Positions 23,734 to 36,049 are shown, counted from the stretch's first letter. The stretch is DNA of 64,000 nucleotides from Arthrobotrys musiformis (GCA_036971715.1 JAVHJL010000002.1:3690501-3754500); one strand, 5' to 3'. Numbers and translations: made by a program. The notes: generated from the letters alone by a model not told the origin.

Positions 23734-24242
23734 TTACGAGAGCGAAGCGCATGCGATGCATGTGACGTTGTCACCCTTGAGTAATATCCGTCCTGGTTTG
23801 AGAATACGGTTTAGTATGATACGGGCAACGATAGAACGCACAGATACTGACCTAGCTCGCGACGGGACTCGTCCTCGGTTTTAGACGGTAACCTAATCTC
23901 GACAGCATCATCGATGACCAAGTTCATGAACTCGTCGAATCCCTAGTTTTATTTTTATCGTCAGAGTTTTTCGTTCACTCTCGTTTCTTTATATATATAT
24001 ATATCATAGATGGGCAACCAACTCTAATCTTTCCCTCTATGCGTGTCTGAAGCTGTTCATACAACCCTATATACCAACGAAAGAGCCCAGTTAGTTGAAT
24101 GTATATTCAACGGAGAGAATGGAGTTTGGATTCGCGTACAGATCTGAACAGTCGCGTGGGTCTGGAGAAGCTTGAAAATGAAGTTGATAGGAGGCAGTAG
24201 GACTCTTCGGCCTCCACCACCACCACCGCCTCTACCAGACAT
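23734..24242 (-). CDS. SME1: Small nuclear ribonucleoprotein E (SmE)
   Basis: One of seven Sm proteins that form the ring on U1, U2, U4 and U5 snRNAs. Exons on the minus strand: 24242-24140, 24066-24023, 23942-23852 and 23792-23734; 98 aa. The Sm1 motif includes PPINFIFKLLQ, VQIWLYEQLQTRIEGKIRGF and DEFMNLVIDDAVEI; the Sm2 motif is GRILLKGDNVTCI. An N-terminal Gly/Arg stretch (SGRGGGGGGGRR) is longer in glycine than the animal protein. No single frame shows the gene; all junction phases agree. It converges with FAU1 (only about 230 bp apart) and diverges from MTR10. Confidence 0.96.
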
Positions 24243-25124
24243 ATTGTATGTTGGGTTGTATTAGAAGGGAAATTTCGCGTAGGGGACCGATAGTCACAGC
24301 TGTCGCGTTGGTGTGGATATGGCTCTTTTCTGCACAAAAAGCTGATCCTGAAGCTACCTTAATGGCAATGGCGCGGACAAGGGTGCCAGTGATGACAGTC
24401 AATGGCAGTGCTGGTATCCGTCCCCGTCGTCGAAGGCCTGCAATTGGCGATAGCGATAGCGATGGTGGGTGGTGGATGGTGATGGTGATGATGCTGGTGA
24501 TGGTGATGGTTTAGTCGAATGGATCGTTATGACCGCCAAACAAAAGCTAACCAACCCAGGCTGGCTGGCAACAAAGTCTTGGCCCCGTCTCCCACAACAC
24601 ACTTTTTTCTTTGCCCCCACCACACCACACAGGCCAGCCGAATGTGAGTGAGGGACGGGACCTCCACCAAGCAAACAACCTCTGACTTCATCTCGTCTAT
24701 CGAACACCTGATCCTGATCCTGACCTCAACCTCAACCTCAACCTCAACCTCGACCTCAACTTCGACGTCTCGTCGTCTGCTTATTTGCCGTCAGCTATTC
24801 TAACCTCTTTTTGTTATCATCTTCACCGTCATTCATACTTACTTGTCGCCTATTCAACTACTCTTCGAAGCTTCTTAAAAGTGCATACTTGCCCCGCAGA
24901 GGAGGAAACAGCAGCTTAACACTGCTTAACATAGGGTGCTATTCTGATAACGATAAAAGGCGCGGGGGACCTAAGCCAAGCATAAAGGGAAGCAGCCGAA
25001 AGAGGCTACCCAAAATCGCCGCCAGAGTCCTCCCTTACTCGCATCATCGGAATTATCATCTAAGCCTCAACCCGTCACTCTCCGTCGCCCTTGACTAGGA
25101 AGATATATCTTCTAAACCATAATC
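24243..25124. promoter_or_regulatory. Divergent region between SME1 and MTR10
   Basis: 882 bp between opposing start codons. It holds GATAGCGATAGCGATGG and GTGATGGTGATGATG repeats (24449-24510), CACACCACAC (about 24617-24632), and a CTCAAC hexamer repeat at about 24722-24765 that may belong to the MTR10 leader. I see no gene. Confidence 0.55.
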
Positions 25125-28100
25125 ATGGCTACAACGAGCACGGATCTCGCTCCAATCCTTCAGGCCCTGGCTACCATGCAGGGCCATGCCGATCGAGCAC
25201 AGAAGTACCAAGCCAACGAATATCTCGAGGCATTTCAGAAATCGGTGGGTCCTTTCGCACAACCTCTCCTCTGCTCTACAACCCCGTCCCGTCCAGTCCA
25301 GACAAGTTCCTCCGAGCCATCTTGATCAGTACCCATCCGAAACAATTTTCCCCTTGGCGCCTGCATTTTTACTTTCAGGAAAGGATATATGGTGAACAAA
25401 TAAATCATAGTCATTGAAGTTCCGCCACCAGCAGTTCACGCAATTCATGTTTCCTGGCTCAATATCCTCCTCGTCCCTCTGCTTTTTCTCAAACATTCCT
25501 CTCGTGTCTTGCTCCCGCAAGTAAATATCTTCAGCTCGCCGGCTTGAGAGAAAGAACCAGTCGTTCCGCAAGCTATACCTGCACATCTGTCATGGTTCAT
25601 ATGTGTCAATCAAATCTCTGGACGGGCTACGGATATTCAACTCATCACTACTACTACTGCTACTACTACTACTACTACTACTGCTACAATGAAGATCGGA
25701 GACTGATTCAACGATTCCGCTGGTTTTGGTGGTCGTTTTTTTATCCAACAGCCAGAAGCATGGAGCTTCACCTTCTCTATGTTGAAATCAGCAGAATTAC
25801 CTTTAGATGTCAAATTATTCGCAGCCACCACCCTCAAGGGAAAGGTAAGAGTTCTTGTCCGAGCAGATGCCTAGTAGAGGCACCAACAGCTAACGCGGGA
25901 TCCCATATTTTCTAGATAATCTATGATGTTCCTCAGCTACCTCGGCACGCTCTTGCAGAGCTCAGGGACTCTCTTCTCGGTCTGCTTCAGGAATTCAGAT
26001 CAGAGAAGAAACACAGAATTATCAGAACTCAGCTCAATGTTTGCCTTGCGATCCTCGCAATCCAAATGACTGAATGGAAAAATGTCCTCGATTCCGTTAT
26101 TGAGAAGCTGGGAACCGATGCCGACGGCAGTATTTGCCTCCTCGAGTTCCTTAAAGTTCTTCCGGAGGAAGTCACAGAAGGACGCAGGATTCGTATGACG
26201 GTATATCACTCCATTCTGCGCCACGCCTTACACGGAATGTAGCTCACTTCTTTTTGCCGCCAGGACGAAGAATTAGATGCCCGAGCGAAGGAGCTCCTTG
26301 AAGACAATACAGAACAAGTCATGAATCTGCTGATATCGTATTCGCAATCCGTCCCTACAGCCTCCGAAGAGCCGCTTCTCACATCCTGCCTCACTTCCTG
26401 GTTGCGAGAAATACCCGTTCTCACGATTGCAAGCTCCCCCCTCCTAGCAAGCACGATCAAAGCATTGTCATCGGAAGCAGCTTTCGACTCGGCAGTTGAT
26501 TGTCTTTGTGCAATGTTCGCCGAAACTCGGGATGTTGACGAATGTTTAGATACTATAAATATATTGATCCCAGAGGTCATGAAACTGCAACCAAGGATCG
26601 CCGATGCTGCGGAAAACGATATCGAACAACTTCGAGGGTACACAAAACTGTTTGCAGAGGCTGGGGAGGCGTGGGTCATCCTAATTGCTAGAATGCCCAA
26701 GGAGTTCCGGCCTCTTGTCGAGGCAATACTAGAATGTTCTGCAAGGGACAGGGAACAGGAGGTTATCGGCCTTACATTCAACTTCTGGTTTGACCTCAAA
26801 AACTATCTCGTATTAGAAAATTACATCGAAGCCAGGGTTCAGCTGGCCGACCTCTTCGCCAGTCTAGTGGACGTTATGATCGGCCATCTAAAATACCCAA
26901 TCCCCGAATCTGGCAACGAGTCGGACCTTTTCGACGGAGACAGAGAACAAGAAGAGAGGTTTAGGGAATTCCGACACAAGATGGGTGACGTTTTGAAGGA
27001 TTGTTGTGAAGTTTTGGGAGCCCGAGATTGCCTGGCGAAGGCCTATTCACTAGTCGAGCAATACATGAGATCTTACGTCGCTGGAACCCCATCAGCACAA
27101 AACCCTGTTCCGAACTGGCAAGCTTTGGAAGCGCCCTTGTTTAGCATGCGTGCGATGGGACGCATGGTCCCAAGTGATGAGGCCGAGGTTCTCCCGCGGA
27201 TCATGAGCCTCCTTATTCAACTTCCAGAACACCCGAAGGTGCGGTTTGCGGCTACTTTGGTATTAGGAAGATACACTGAGTGGACTGCAAAGCATCCGGA
27301 GTATTTGGAGGCCCAACTCACCTACATAACTAACGGATTTGCCCATAGCGATAAGGACGTTATGCGCGCTGCCGCCATGGCCCTGCGATACTTTTGCCAG
27401 GACTGCCATCAGCTGTTGGTCGGTCATATTACCCAATTGCATACGTTCTACGAACAAGTCAGCGCGAATTTGCCTACTCAAAGTCTTGAGGAAGTCACAG
27501 ACGGAGTTGCCCACGTAGTCGCTGCCCAACCGATCGAAAAGATATATGACGCACTAAGGCTTTTCTGCGAACCAATTACTAAGAGGCTAATGGATAAAGC
27601 GAATCAAGCAAGGGACAAGGAATCTGTTCGCGAACTCTCAGGTATATTTCATTTTGCCGACGTGATTCTTGAATAATAGCTAACTCATCACCAAAAGAAA
27701 TCGTATCTCTCCTCACCACCTTCGCAGCAATTGTTCGACCGAATGTTGAACCCGACAAGGAGAACCCTATGGTTCGATTCTGGACGGATGTTTTCCCGGT
27801 TGTTACAACTATTTTAGAGACTTTCATCGCATACCCCGCAATTTGCGAGCGAGTATCTAAGTTCTATCGTACGCTTTTGATTTCATATAGGACAGCAATG
27901 CTCCCGTTGCTACCGGTCCTCGCCGACAAGTTGGCTACGTGCTTCCAAAAATCCAAACAGGGGTGCTTTCTATGGGTCACCGGCTCCGTCATTCGAGAAT
28001 TTAACGACGAGGAATTTGTAGATCAGAATACAAGAGAGGCCATCTACCAATTCCTTCAACAGCAATGCTGGTCAATGTTCAAGATTCTTTCGGAGGAGCA

Positions 28101-28837
28101 ACCCAAGGATATCCCGGACCGTAAGTGCTTCATTGGGCTACAGAACCCAATGTCTAAACTGACAAAAATTTTGCTACTTAGTGGTTGAGGACTTTTTCAG
28201 ACTCATGCAGGATGCCATAATGTTTCACCCTATGCGGATAATACCATCCCAACTCCTCGAACCAAGTCTTAAAGCAGCTCTCGCCTGTTTGGTTCTTGAA
28301 CAAAACGAACCTCTCATCGCAGTGCTTCATTTCCTTCGTGACCTCCTTGTTTATGGAACCCCGACGCCTCCAACTTCTCGCTACGATTCACCAGAAAACC
28401 CTCCTGAGATCAGATCAGCCGTGGTTAATATCACCAGGTCGCAGGGTGATGTACTCACTATCCGGATCCTAAGTGGCCTCATGTACTCCTTCCCACGGGA
28501 CTGTGTTCCAGATAGTTCGGGGGTATTAATGACTCTGATCGAGTTGCTCCCTGAGGACACGGTCAACTGGGTGGCTAAGACAGTCAATCAACTCCCGCCC
28601 GGTTCGGTTTCCGAGCAGGACAGGCAAAAGTTTTTGACAAACTTCCAGCAGTAAGCATTTCTCGGGTTTCTATCTACACAAAATACTAACCACGAAATCC
28701 ATAGATCGATAATCTCAAGAGACGCAAAAAAGGTGAGATACCAGCTTCAGGATTTCACAAACTGGTATAGAAGAAAGAACGTTACGCCACGTGCTGCATC
28801 GACCTCCGGCATTAGTACTCCTAAGTTTAGTTTCTAA
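25125..28837 (+). CDS. MTR10: Nuclear import receptor Mtr10 / transportin-3-like karyopherin
   Basis: Importin-beta family receptor that carries SR-type mRNA-binding proteins (Npl3 in yeast) into the nucleus and affects tRNA traffic. Exons 25125-25244, 25752-25844, 25916-26200, 26264-27641, 27698-28120, 28182-28650 and 28705-28837 give 966 aa (yeast Mtr10: 972). The importin-beta N-terminal domain (about 30-100) includes YLEAFQKSPEAW, made by joining exons 1 and 2, and KLFAATTLKGKI. The rest is a continuous helical HEAT array with Mtr10 blocks such as LLEFLKVLPEEV and ALRYFCQDCHQLL. The first intron is 507 nt and contains a CTA-repeat; the others are 54-71 nt. It has no targeting signal. It diverges from SME1 and is followed in tandem by the Rad51 paralogue. 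Confidence 0.96.
25245..25751 (+). other. Unusually long first intron of MTR10
   Basis: 507 nt from GTGGGT to CAACAG. It carries a (CTA)n-like repeat at about 25645-25685. The exons on either side join within a conserved peptide (FQKS|PEAW), so no coding exon is missing inside. Confidence 0.8.
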
Positions 28838-29563
28838 CTTGACTTGAACGTTGTCGTCGGATATGTGTCTCCGTAACTCCTGACTAACCTTCACTTGTAC
28901 ACTCGCATGCATTGATAATCTCGATTGTTCTTCGGTTTTCGACTTTCGATTTTCAGTTTTCAGTTTTCAGTTTTCAGTTTTCAGTTTTCAGTTTTCAGTT
29001 TTCAGTTTTCAGTTTTCAGTTTTCAGTTTTCAGTTTTCAGTTTTCAGTTTTCGATTCTTTTACTCTTTTCCCTTTCTGTCACTCTTTCTCGACCCTTGAT
29101 CGAGCATAATTTGTAGGGAGGTATCTGGTGTGCGGCGATGGGGGGGGGGGGGGGCTGGTAGAGATAGGGCTCTGAAAGTTGCTAGCAAAATTACCCACAG
29201 TAGACATCATTAAAAACCATAGTGAAGGGTGGACCAAACACCTTCGAGGCAATATATTCATTCGGTGGACTTTGCGTACGCCCTTGCCCTGAATTTGGTG
29301 CTTGAATTCGAATTGTCTCGGAACCCGAGCTCTTAGCTTGTTAGATGGTAGTTCAGAGTTCTCAAGAACACGATGCCCGGTCTTGAGAAATCTGGAAAGT
29401 CTGAGCTATGCTCTGGGCGGGCATCATACATATTGTACTTACCTACAACATGGTGTTGCATCTTGTCCCCAATGAACACAACCCATAACTACAACAATCG
29501 ATATCTATAAGTTGACCCTGCAGGTCTTTCTTTCCCACCGGAGAGAAATTAAACAGCGAATAC
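28838..29563. other. Intergenic region between MTR10 and the Rad51 paralogue
   Basis: 726 bp containing the TTTTCAG array, a G run at about 29140-29153, and an AT-balanced stretch that should be the promoter of the Rad51 paralogue. I see no additional gene. Confidence 0.65.
28950..29047 (+). repeat. Heptamer tandem array, (TTTTCAG)14
   Basis: Fourteen perfect head-to-tail copies of TTTTCAG, starting 113 bp after the MTR10 stop. Each unit looks like a 3' splice acceptor (pyrimidine run plus CAG). The array opens two long overlapping Phe/Ser/Val frames that are not real genes. It probably lies in the MTR10 3' untranslated region or just beyond. Confidence 0.97.
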
Positions 29564-31501
29564 ATGGCCGGACCGATTTTTGATATGGATCCACCCAGTT
29601 CGGTGGACTATCCCCGGCGTTTGTGCACCCGTGCCTTGCATTCACTTATGGACTCTTGGCCTATAGCTGACCGATTAACGCGTTTATATTCTTTGCAGAC
29701 CGACTGCCTACCCAGTCTGCGGCCGCTGCCCTAGCTACGCAGCTTGATCAAGGCTATGGCAGCTTCGCGACAGGCAGCGAAGCCCTCGATAATTCATGGG
29801 GAGGCATGGGCCTCGAACGAGGCAAATTGGTAGAAATCTGCGGCCCCCCAGGATCCGGAAAGACAGCAATGGCGTATGACGTCGTCCCGTGACTTCCTCC
29901 CCGTCTCGCTCTTACAGGATGGGCTCGACGGTCTGACCTACTGGTATCTTAGGCTTCAGTTAGTGGCAGATGCGGTTTCTAAAGGCGAACAGGTTTGCTG
30001 GATAGGTGAGAATGTTGCTAATAAATGTTCAATTGAATCATTCGAAGCTAAAGGATTCTATGGATGGCGTTCAGATACTCTATCACAGTGCCCGACATCG
30101 CGACTTCAAAGTATCTTAGCAGAACGAAACCTCGCATCCAAGGCATCGTCAATCTTACGATATCAGACCATGTCTTTGGCACACTTCTTCGCAATCTTGG
30201 CATATCTAACAAATTCGTCGATGGAGATATCACTAATTATCATCGACGACATATCGCTGCTATTTACGAAGGAATTCCCCCCGGCGTCAGATGCCCCACA
30301 ATTGCACCCCCAGGCCTTGCCGAACAGAGGCCAGGAGAAACAAGCGGATAAACGTGGGAGACTCATAGCGGATATCGCGAATCGCCTTCAGCGGTTCTCC
30401 GCATCTAGAATGGCAGCTGTATGACTTTTTTCTAACGATCATATCTCGGAGACGAGGCCGAGGGTACTAGGGTGGTGTTGTTGTTGACGATGGTATGATG
30501 CAACAGGTCGTAGTTCTAAATCAGTTAGCGACAAAGGCCGTCAGAGGGGGCGGTCCTCTGGAGCTGGCGCCATCCGTCCGTGAGTTATATTATACCCCGC
30601 CAAGTTTCTATCGTAATAATACGTATATGGGAAATCGAGAAGTAGCTAATGGGCTAGATTCTGCAACCCATAACTGGGCCTATGCATTCCACCATAGGAT
30701 ACTACTGCTCAGAAAGCATGTACCGAAAACGGATCCGCGGGCGGATAAGAGACATCTGCGATTTATTTTCGTGCTGAAGTCGTTGGGGGTGGATATCCAA
30801 AACACAAATCTGAGCCGGCCAGACCAATTCTTTGTGATTAAGGTTACCAAAGTCAGTACCACTACCAGCAAACTTTTACGCTAAAAAAAAAAACATTCGG
30901 ATAGGCCGTGCGGAAAATTTGGGGTATCCCTTGCGCTAACTGGGAGTAGAATGGCGTCGAAGATGAGAAACAACAGGCCTTCGAAGCACTGACTGGTGCA
31001 ATTTCAATGGCCGAGTCTTTTGCTACTACATCGGGAGAGAACTCGGAAGAACACTATGGTATCGGGTTTTCTGACAGCGACGAAGGACCACAAGTAACTC
31101 CCTTGCCTGCAGGAGGAGGAGGAGGACACCTGAAACGGAAACGTAGTAGCGATACCCCTAGTGACTCGGAACCTCATGGGAATATCAATTCAGGCGCCAA
31201 TGTCACAAAAGATGCAAATACTACAAGTGAAAAGGATTATGATGATTGTGATGATTATTCATCAGATACGGTTGACTTGGTGCCTGTGCCAGGAGCGTTA
31301 GCTGAATCCAGCACAGAATCGTTCCCAATCTTGAGCCAGGCGCGAGACAGTGCTAGCCGGCTTGTAGTATACGAGGCAGCGGAAAATTCTGAAGCAGAAG
31401 CAGAAGCAGAAACGTTGGAGCTTGAGTCGGTAATTCCCCAGAAATTCGGCAGAACTATTGTGCCTGACTCGGATGGTGAAAGCGACGATGACGTACTATA
31501 G
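29564..31501 (+). CDS. RecA-family Rad51 paralogue (Rad55/Rhp55-like)
   Basis: Predicted mediator of homologous recombination that helps Rad51 load on single-stranded DNA. Exons 29564-29618, 29699-29873, 29953-30005, 30075-30418, 30507-30579, 30646-30842 and 30950-31501 give 482 aa. Walker A GPPGSGKT at about residue 67 and Walker B LIIIDD near 147 are intact; VVVLNQLATKAV fits the L2 region. From about residue 300 the protein becomes acidic and disordered (Asp/Glu/Ser), longer than yeast Rad55 (406 aa). The first intron (donor C|GTTTGT) and the sixth acceptor (TAG at 30645 or AAG at 30642) are the least certain junctions. Which paralogue (Rad55, Rad57 or XRCC3-type) cannot be settled by eye; Rad55-like is the best fit. 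Confidence 0.82.
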
Positions 31502-32036
31502 TTGGTACGGAGTACAGAGTAGGGGGAATTCTACCGGGTTCCAGGCGAAAAAGAGAAATTCACAAGATATCCCCGAGTTTTTTTCACAACTGTGCTCCGC
31601 TCCGTAAAGCAGTGCCAGCACCAGCAGCACATAATATTGCCTGTTAGCCGACAGGTATGTGAAAGTGGTAAATCGCCACCAACATGGATTCCGAGAAATG
31701 TTCGTTGGGTGTGTGCTAGTACAGCCCGAATTCCGAGATTCCCCTTCTTAAGCTTTCGGTTCGAAGGATGGAACCCTTTTCGAACAAATGCTGCTGTCTT
31801 TGACTTTCCCTTTCTAGTTTTGTCCTTCTCCACGCTTTAATTTCTCTCATTTGCATTGTTTCGGGCGGGTACATAGATAGTAGTCGTCTCGGGGGCCACC
31901 CACCGGCCTGGAAGCACCAGCTCAAAGCATACCACATGTGCCGAAGTAAATCAGCTCCATAGCCCCGAGACAGACGAGGCAAAGCCGATTCGACGGAGAA
32001 ACAGACACGGACAGACAGAGTTGGGCGGCAACAGGG

Positions 32037-32073
<37 letters not shown>

Positions 32074-34816
32074 GGGGGGTCACCTCCCAAAAAAGTTACC
32101 GAACTGCCATGTTTCGAGGGTTTGGGCTGGCTTATCTTTATTTTTGTGCTCGCACGAAATCGCAAAGGCCCAACCAACTGGAGAGTTAGGAAAGGGAAGC
32201 TGAGCTGGAACGGAGCTTGATGTATCGTATGGCGCATGTCACCATTTCTTAGGCTATTGCGAGAGCATCACACCATTGTCAATTTATTTTGTCTGTCCAT
32301 CAGTGTGTAATAAAAGTAAGTACAAATGTATGTACAAGATAAGATTGATTTTAGCCTGAAGGAATTTTTTTTTTTTTTTTTAGTCTGACAGAGCTGAACT
32401 GTTCTGGACAGAATAGAATAGCGATAGTACACCCCGGCTGGGATGGGCTGTAGAGCTCTCCTCTTTCTCTCTTTGCCCTGCCAGTACTTATCATCGTACA
32501 TACATCCATACATCCATACGTTTGCTTACATAGTACATGTACACATACTATGTACTTGCAGAGGAGTAATTGTAAGAAAATGGGCATGTATCCGGCGGGT
32601 ACACCTTCTCGAAGCGTCAGCAGATTACGAGATATGCTGCATTCATTTTTTTTCAATTTGCCAATTCTTAACCCAACTTGTCATGTTAGCTGGAGCTGAT
32701 AAGCGCTTTCTCTCCCTCTCCAATATTGTCGATACTCAGATACTTACATACATTAGATATGCAACTTGGTATGTGTATGTATGTATGGACGTATGTATGT
32801 ATGTATAGTGGTAAGGGCAGCTTCGCCTTGTTTGTGGTGGTTGCCCCCCCCCCCCTTTAATTCCCTTTTTCCTTTTTTTGATATCATGCTCTCAGTTTTT
32901 TCTGATTTATTACTACGTATTTTATAATCCCGACGACTGGCACGCCATGCAGTGCGGGGGCCCCAGATTTTCGCTTGGGAACCTTCTTTTTTTTTCTCTC
33001 TCTTCCTTGGAGAGGGAGAGAGAAGAGAAAGAGAGAGGTGGTCCGACTTTGTGAGTAATTTCAGATCCAATCCCGAGTCGCCTTGTTGAGACCGAACACT
33101 CTTACAACATCAACAATCGCAACTGGCTGGAGACAAATATCTCATGATAGTAGCTCCTCCCCCCCCCCTCTTCTAAAGAATAACTTCTTTCTGTTGAACT
33201 TCTTTCTCAGGTCAGAACAGTTCTGACGTGGAGGATCCGCTACCCGGCGGGTATCTCTGGTATATATATGCTCAGATAGTAATGTATGTATGTACCATGT
33301 AGGTACGAAGTAGGTACGAGGTACTCTGTCATTATAAACTGCCTTATCTCTGCCTGCCTGCCTGCATCCAGAACGGGAGACAGATAGAGAAAGAAAAAGG
33401 TGAGGTTACTAAATTTGCACAAATCAATATGCAAACCATTACCATAAAAAAAAGGGAAGGCCCAGATGGTCCCCTCCTCCTCCGCCTTTTTCGGGGCACA
33501 TCCTTTTTCTTCTGCTCTTCCTCGCTCTCTCGTCTGGTGTCTGTCTGTCTGATCTGCTCGTTCGTGATGTATCATGTTGGTACTCAGCTAAGTACTAGTA
33601 TACTATGTGTATGTCAGCAAGCAAAAAGCGGGGTGTCGGCCATCCATTACGATATTAGCGGGTTCTATCGCGGAATCGTGGGGAGACACAGAGGACACAA
33701 AAGACACAAAAGCCCAGGAAGAACCCCAGCTTAACGCCATATCGCGCCCACCTGTCGTGAATGCTATCTTTTAGCTTGGAGTTTGGTTGGTTTTTCATGT
33801 GCTTTTTTTTCTTCCGGTTTTCCTTTCCCCATCTTTTTGTTACGTACTGGATTGGCAACTACCAAAAAGTTGGCACGAGAGCTCTGGCGCTCCCTTTTGT
33901 TGAAAAAAAAAAAAAAAAAAAAAAAACGCCCCAAAAGGAAGATCGAATTGGTCACTCCGCCCTATCTGATATCCGGGGTACCATTCTATCGAGTAACAAA
34001 TTTTATTTTAGTTTACACTTGGTTAGCTACTTAGGTAAAGAAATAATTTGGCATGTGGAGAAGAATTAGAACGATCAAGTAATAGTAGTAATAGTAGTAA
34101 TAGTAATAAATGGTTAAGAAGAGTGAGTTGTAGTATTAGAGAGGTTCCGAACGGATGTTCCAAGAAACACGATCAAAGCGCCGGTACATGTGTATTATCT
34201 TCTATCATAACGAAGCAAAATCCCAGGAACGGAACGAACGCACGAACATTTAAAACATCAGAGAGTATCAGTAAAATGATGATGATAATGGTGATGATGA
34301 TGACGATGACGATGATGATAAAAGTAAAAAAAAAATGACGGCTCCCTCCATCTATAAATTGTAATCAACCCAATGGCAATTCCCGATACCCCAAAGAAAA
34401 AACTGATTCAAAACGACAAGAAAATAAATATAAAATTGCGCCTCCGAACAGCTAGAAATGTAATAATTCCTCAAGTGGAGAAGTGTGACGAACGAGAAGA
34501 AATAATAATAAAAAAACACCAAGAACAAAGATAGATGTGTATATATGCAAATGCCTTCCCAAATAATACAGATAAAAAATAAAAAAATAAAATAAGAAAT
34601 TGGGGGAAAAACTAAAAAGAAAGAAAAATCGTCTAGAAGAGAAGATCCTGGGTATTGTTATTCCGAAGAATAATCTGGGGTGTTGAAAAATGAACTGTTT
34701 GACGCAAGAGGAATAATTTCGAGTCTATCGTTGATTAAGACGGGAATTGAAGAGAGAATAGAAAAATAGAAGGGGAGAGAGAAAAAGAGAAGGGAAAGAA
34801 GAAAGAAAGAAAAAAT
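31502..34816. other. 3.3-kb low-complexity region between the Rad51 paralogue and creA
   Basis: I find no supportable gene. The region holds an A36 run (32037-32072), T17 (32365-32381), C runs near 32847 and 33161, ATGTATGTATG words (32770-32806 and 33282-33320), A24 (33903-33926), AGTAATAGT repeats (34078-34110), and GATGATGAT repeats (34277-34320). The last 500 bp are A-rich and are probably the creA 3' untranslated region. Frames crossing homopolymers (Lys- or Phe-rich) are artefacts. Confidence 0.65.
32037..32072. repeat. Poly(A) homopolymer of 36
   Basis: An uninterrupted run of A. Its length may be unreliable in the assembly. No target-site duplication or retroelement body was seen beside it. 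Confidence 0.9.
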
Positions 34817-36049
34817 TCATAGACGGTCGGAGAGATCGCCTCCAGCAACGGATCCAGCCGCAGATGAATTGCCAGACGAGAACCCGCTGCCGTTGCCGTT
34901 CAAGAGATCGTGAACTGTCACCCTTGGAACGGATGGGATTGGAAGTTTCCTCTGAGCCCCTTCGCTTTTGCTCATAATGTCGGTTAAACGTAGAGCGGAG
35001 GTTGTCGGTGTTATGGACGGTGTGTTTGTTGCGGAATAAGGATCTGCAATATCCATGGGGGCCAAAGCTGGCATGGGCCTTAGGGAGAGCAGGCGGATGC
35101 TGGGGAGCTGTAAACCAGACCCGTATTCGAGCTCTCGCGGGTAGAGCCTCGGTGAGTGAGCTGGCGTTGCGAGAGGTGTGTGTTCAGGAGTAGGGGAGCA
35201 AGAATCATGAGAGAAAGTTGGAGAAGAAGGTGCGGTAGAAATGGGAGAAGTGGGTCGAGACCTTTTGGCTGCTCGATGGGCAAGATACGGATTTTCATCA
35301 TCGTGAGAATGCGACCTGGACATCGATGATGTGGTATCCATCTGCTGTGAAATCGGTGCGAGAGGGGCCAATCTCGAGTGGCTATAGAGATGAGGTGCAA
35401 GGTATGAATTCGACCCAAACCTTTCCCTTTCCAATTCCCTTGAGGCTGCAGCGGCCAGCAAACTCATATCCAACGGACCTTGGGATGAACCACCGGAAAC
35501 TCTTCCAAAGCCCGGGAGATTTCCAATGGGCGAGCTGTGGTGAGAAAAGTGAGAATGGGGCGGAGAAACGTTGGGCGAGGCAACAATTGAAGAAGGGGCA
35601 GATTTCGAGCCATGTCTCGGCGGAGGAGGCATCATGGCGGATGGTGTCATTGCGTTTGGCGATGTCCTCGACTCGAGCTGCTGTTGAGCCAGTGAAGGAT
35701 GATGCTGGGCACCGTTCTTGTTACTCCTCCTCGAGTTCGGGTTATTGTGAATTCTGGAATGTCGAGTCAATTCATCAGAGCGGCTGAATCGTTTCGAGCA
35801 GCCTGGGAATGTGCAGGCGTGCGGCTTTTCTCCAGTATGGGTTCTGATATGGCGAGTTTGATGCTCGAGACGATGGAAGCAGCGGCTGCAGATTGGGCAT
35901 TTGTAAGGCCGAGGCATTTCCTCGGTCTGAGGTTTCGATACGTCGTGGTCTTCCATGATTTGAGCGAGATTGGAGACTCGGCTGCTAGGTTGAGCTGTGA
36001 CACCGGTTTCGATAATCGGTGTGAATAACGACGCTCCGGCGGTGGCCAT
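34817..36049 (-). CDS. creA: Carbon catabolite repressor CreA/Mig1 (C2H2 zinc finger)
   Basis: Nuclear DNA-binding repressor that shuts off genes for alternative carbon sources when glucose is present. One intronless frame, 410 aa. Two C2H2 fingers at residues 49-101: the first uses C51, C54, H67 and H71, the second C79, C84, H97 and H101, joined by the TGEKP linker, with helix residues HRLEHQTRH and SRSDELTRH that read GC-rich SYGGRG sites in this family. The rest is Ser/Pro-rich, with a conserved C-terminal LRLTDIMSKSEG ... PRVTVHDLLNG segment in the repression region. The start at 36049 gives the usual short N-tail before the fingers. It lies alone between two long gene-poor flanks, as expected for a regulator with an extended promoter. 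Confidence 0.96.
   Translation of the reverse strand: MATAGASLFTPIIETGVTAQPSSRVSNLAQIMEDHDVSKPQTEEMPRPYKCPICSRCFHRLEHQTRHIRTHTGEKPHACTFPGCSKRFSRSDELTRHSRIHNNPNSRRSNKNGAQHHPSLAQQQLESRTSPNAMTPSAMMPPPPRHGSKSAPSSIVASPNVSPPHSHFSHHSSPIGNLPGFGRVSGGSSQGPLDMSLLAAAASRELERERFGSNSYLAPHLYSHSRLAPLAPISQQMDTTSSMSRSHSHDDENPYLAHRAAKRSRPTSPISTAPSSPTFSHDSCSPTPEHTPLATPAHSPRLYPRELEYGSGLQLPSIRLLSLRPMPALAPMDIADPYSATNTPSITPTTSALRLTDIMSKSEGAQRKLPIPSVPRVTVHDLLNGNGSGFSSGNSSAAGSVAGGDLSDRL

Noticed and set aside
28912..29116. Phe/Ser/Val-repeat frames after MTR10
   Set aside because: Products of the TTTTCAG array; a 7-nt unit cycles through all frames.
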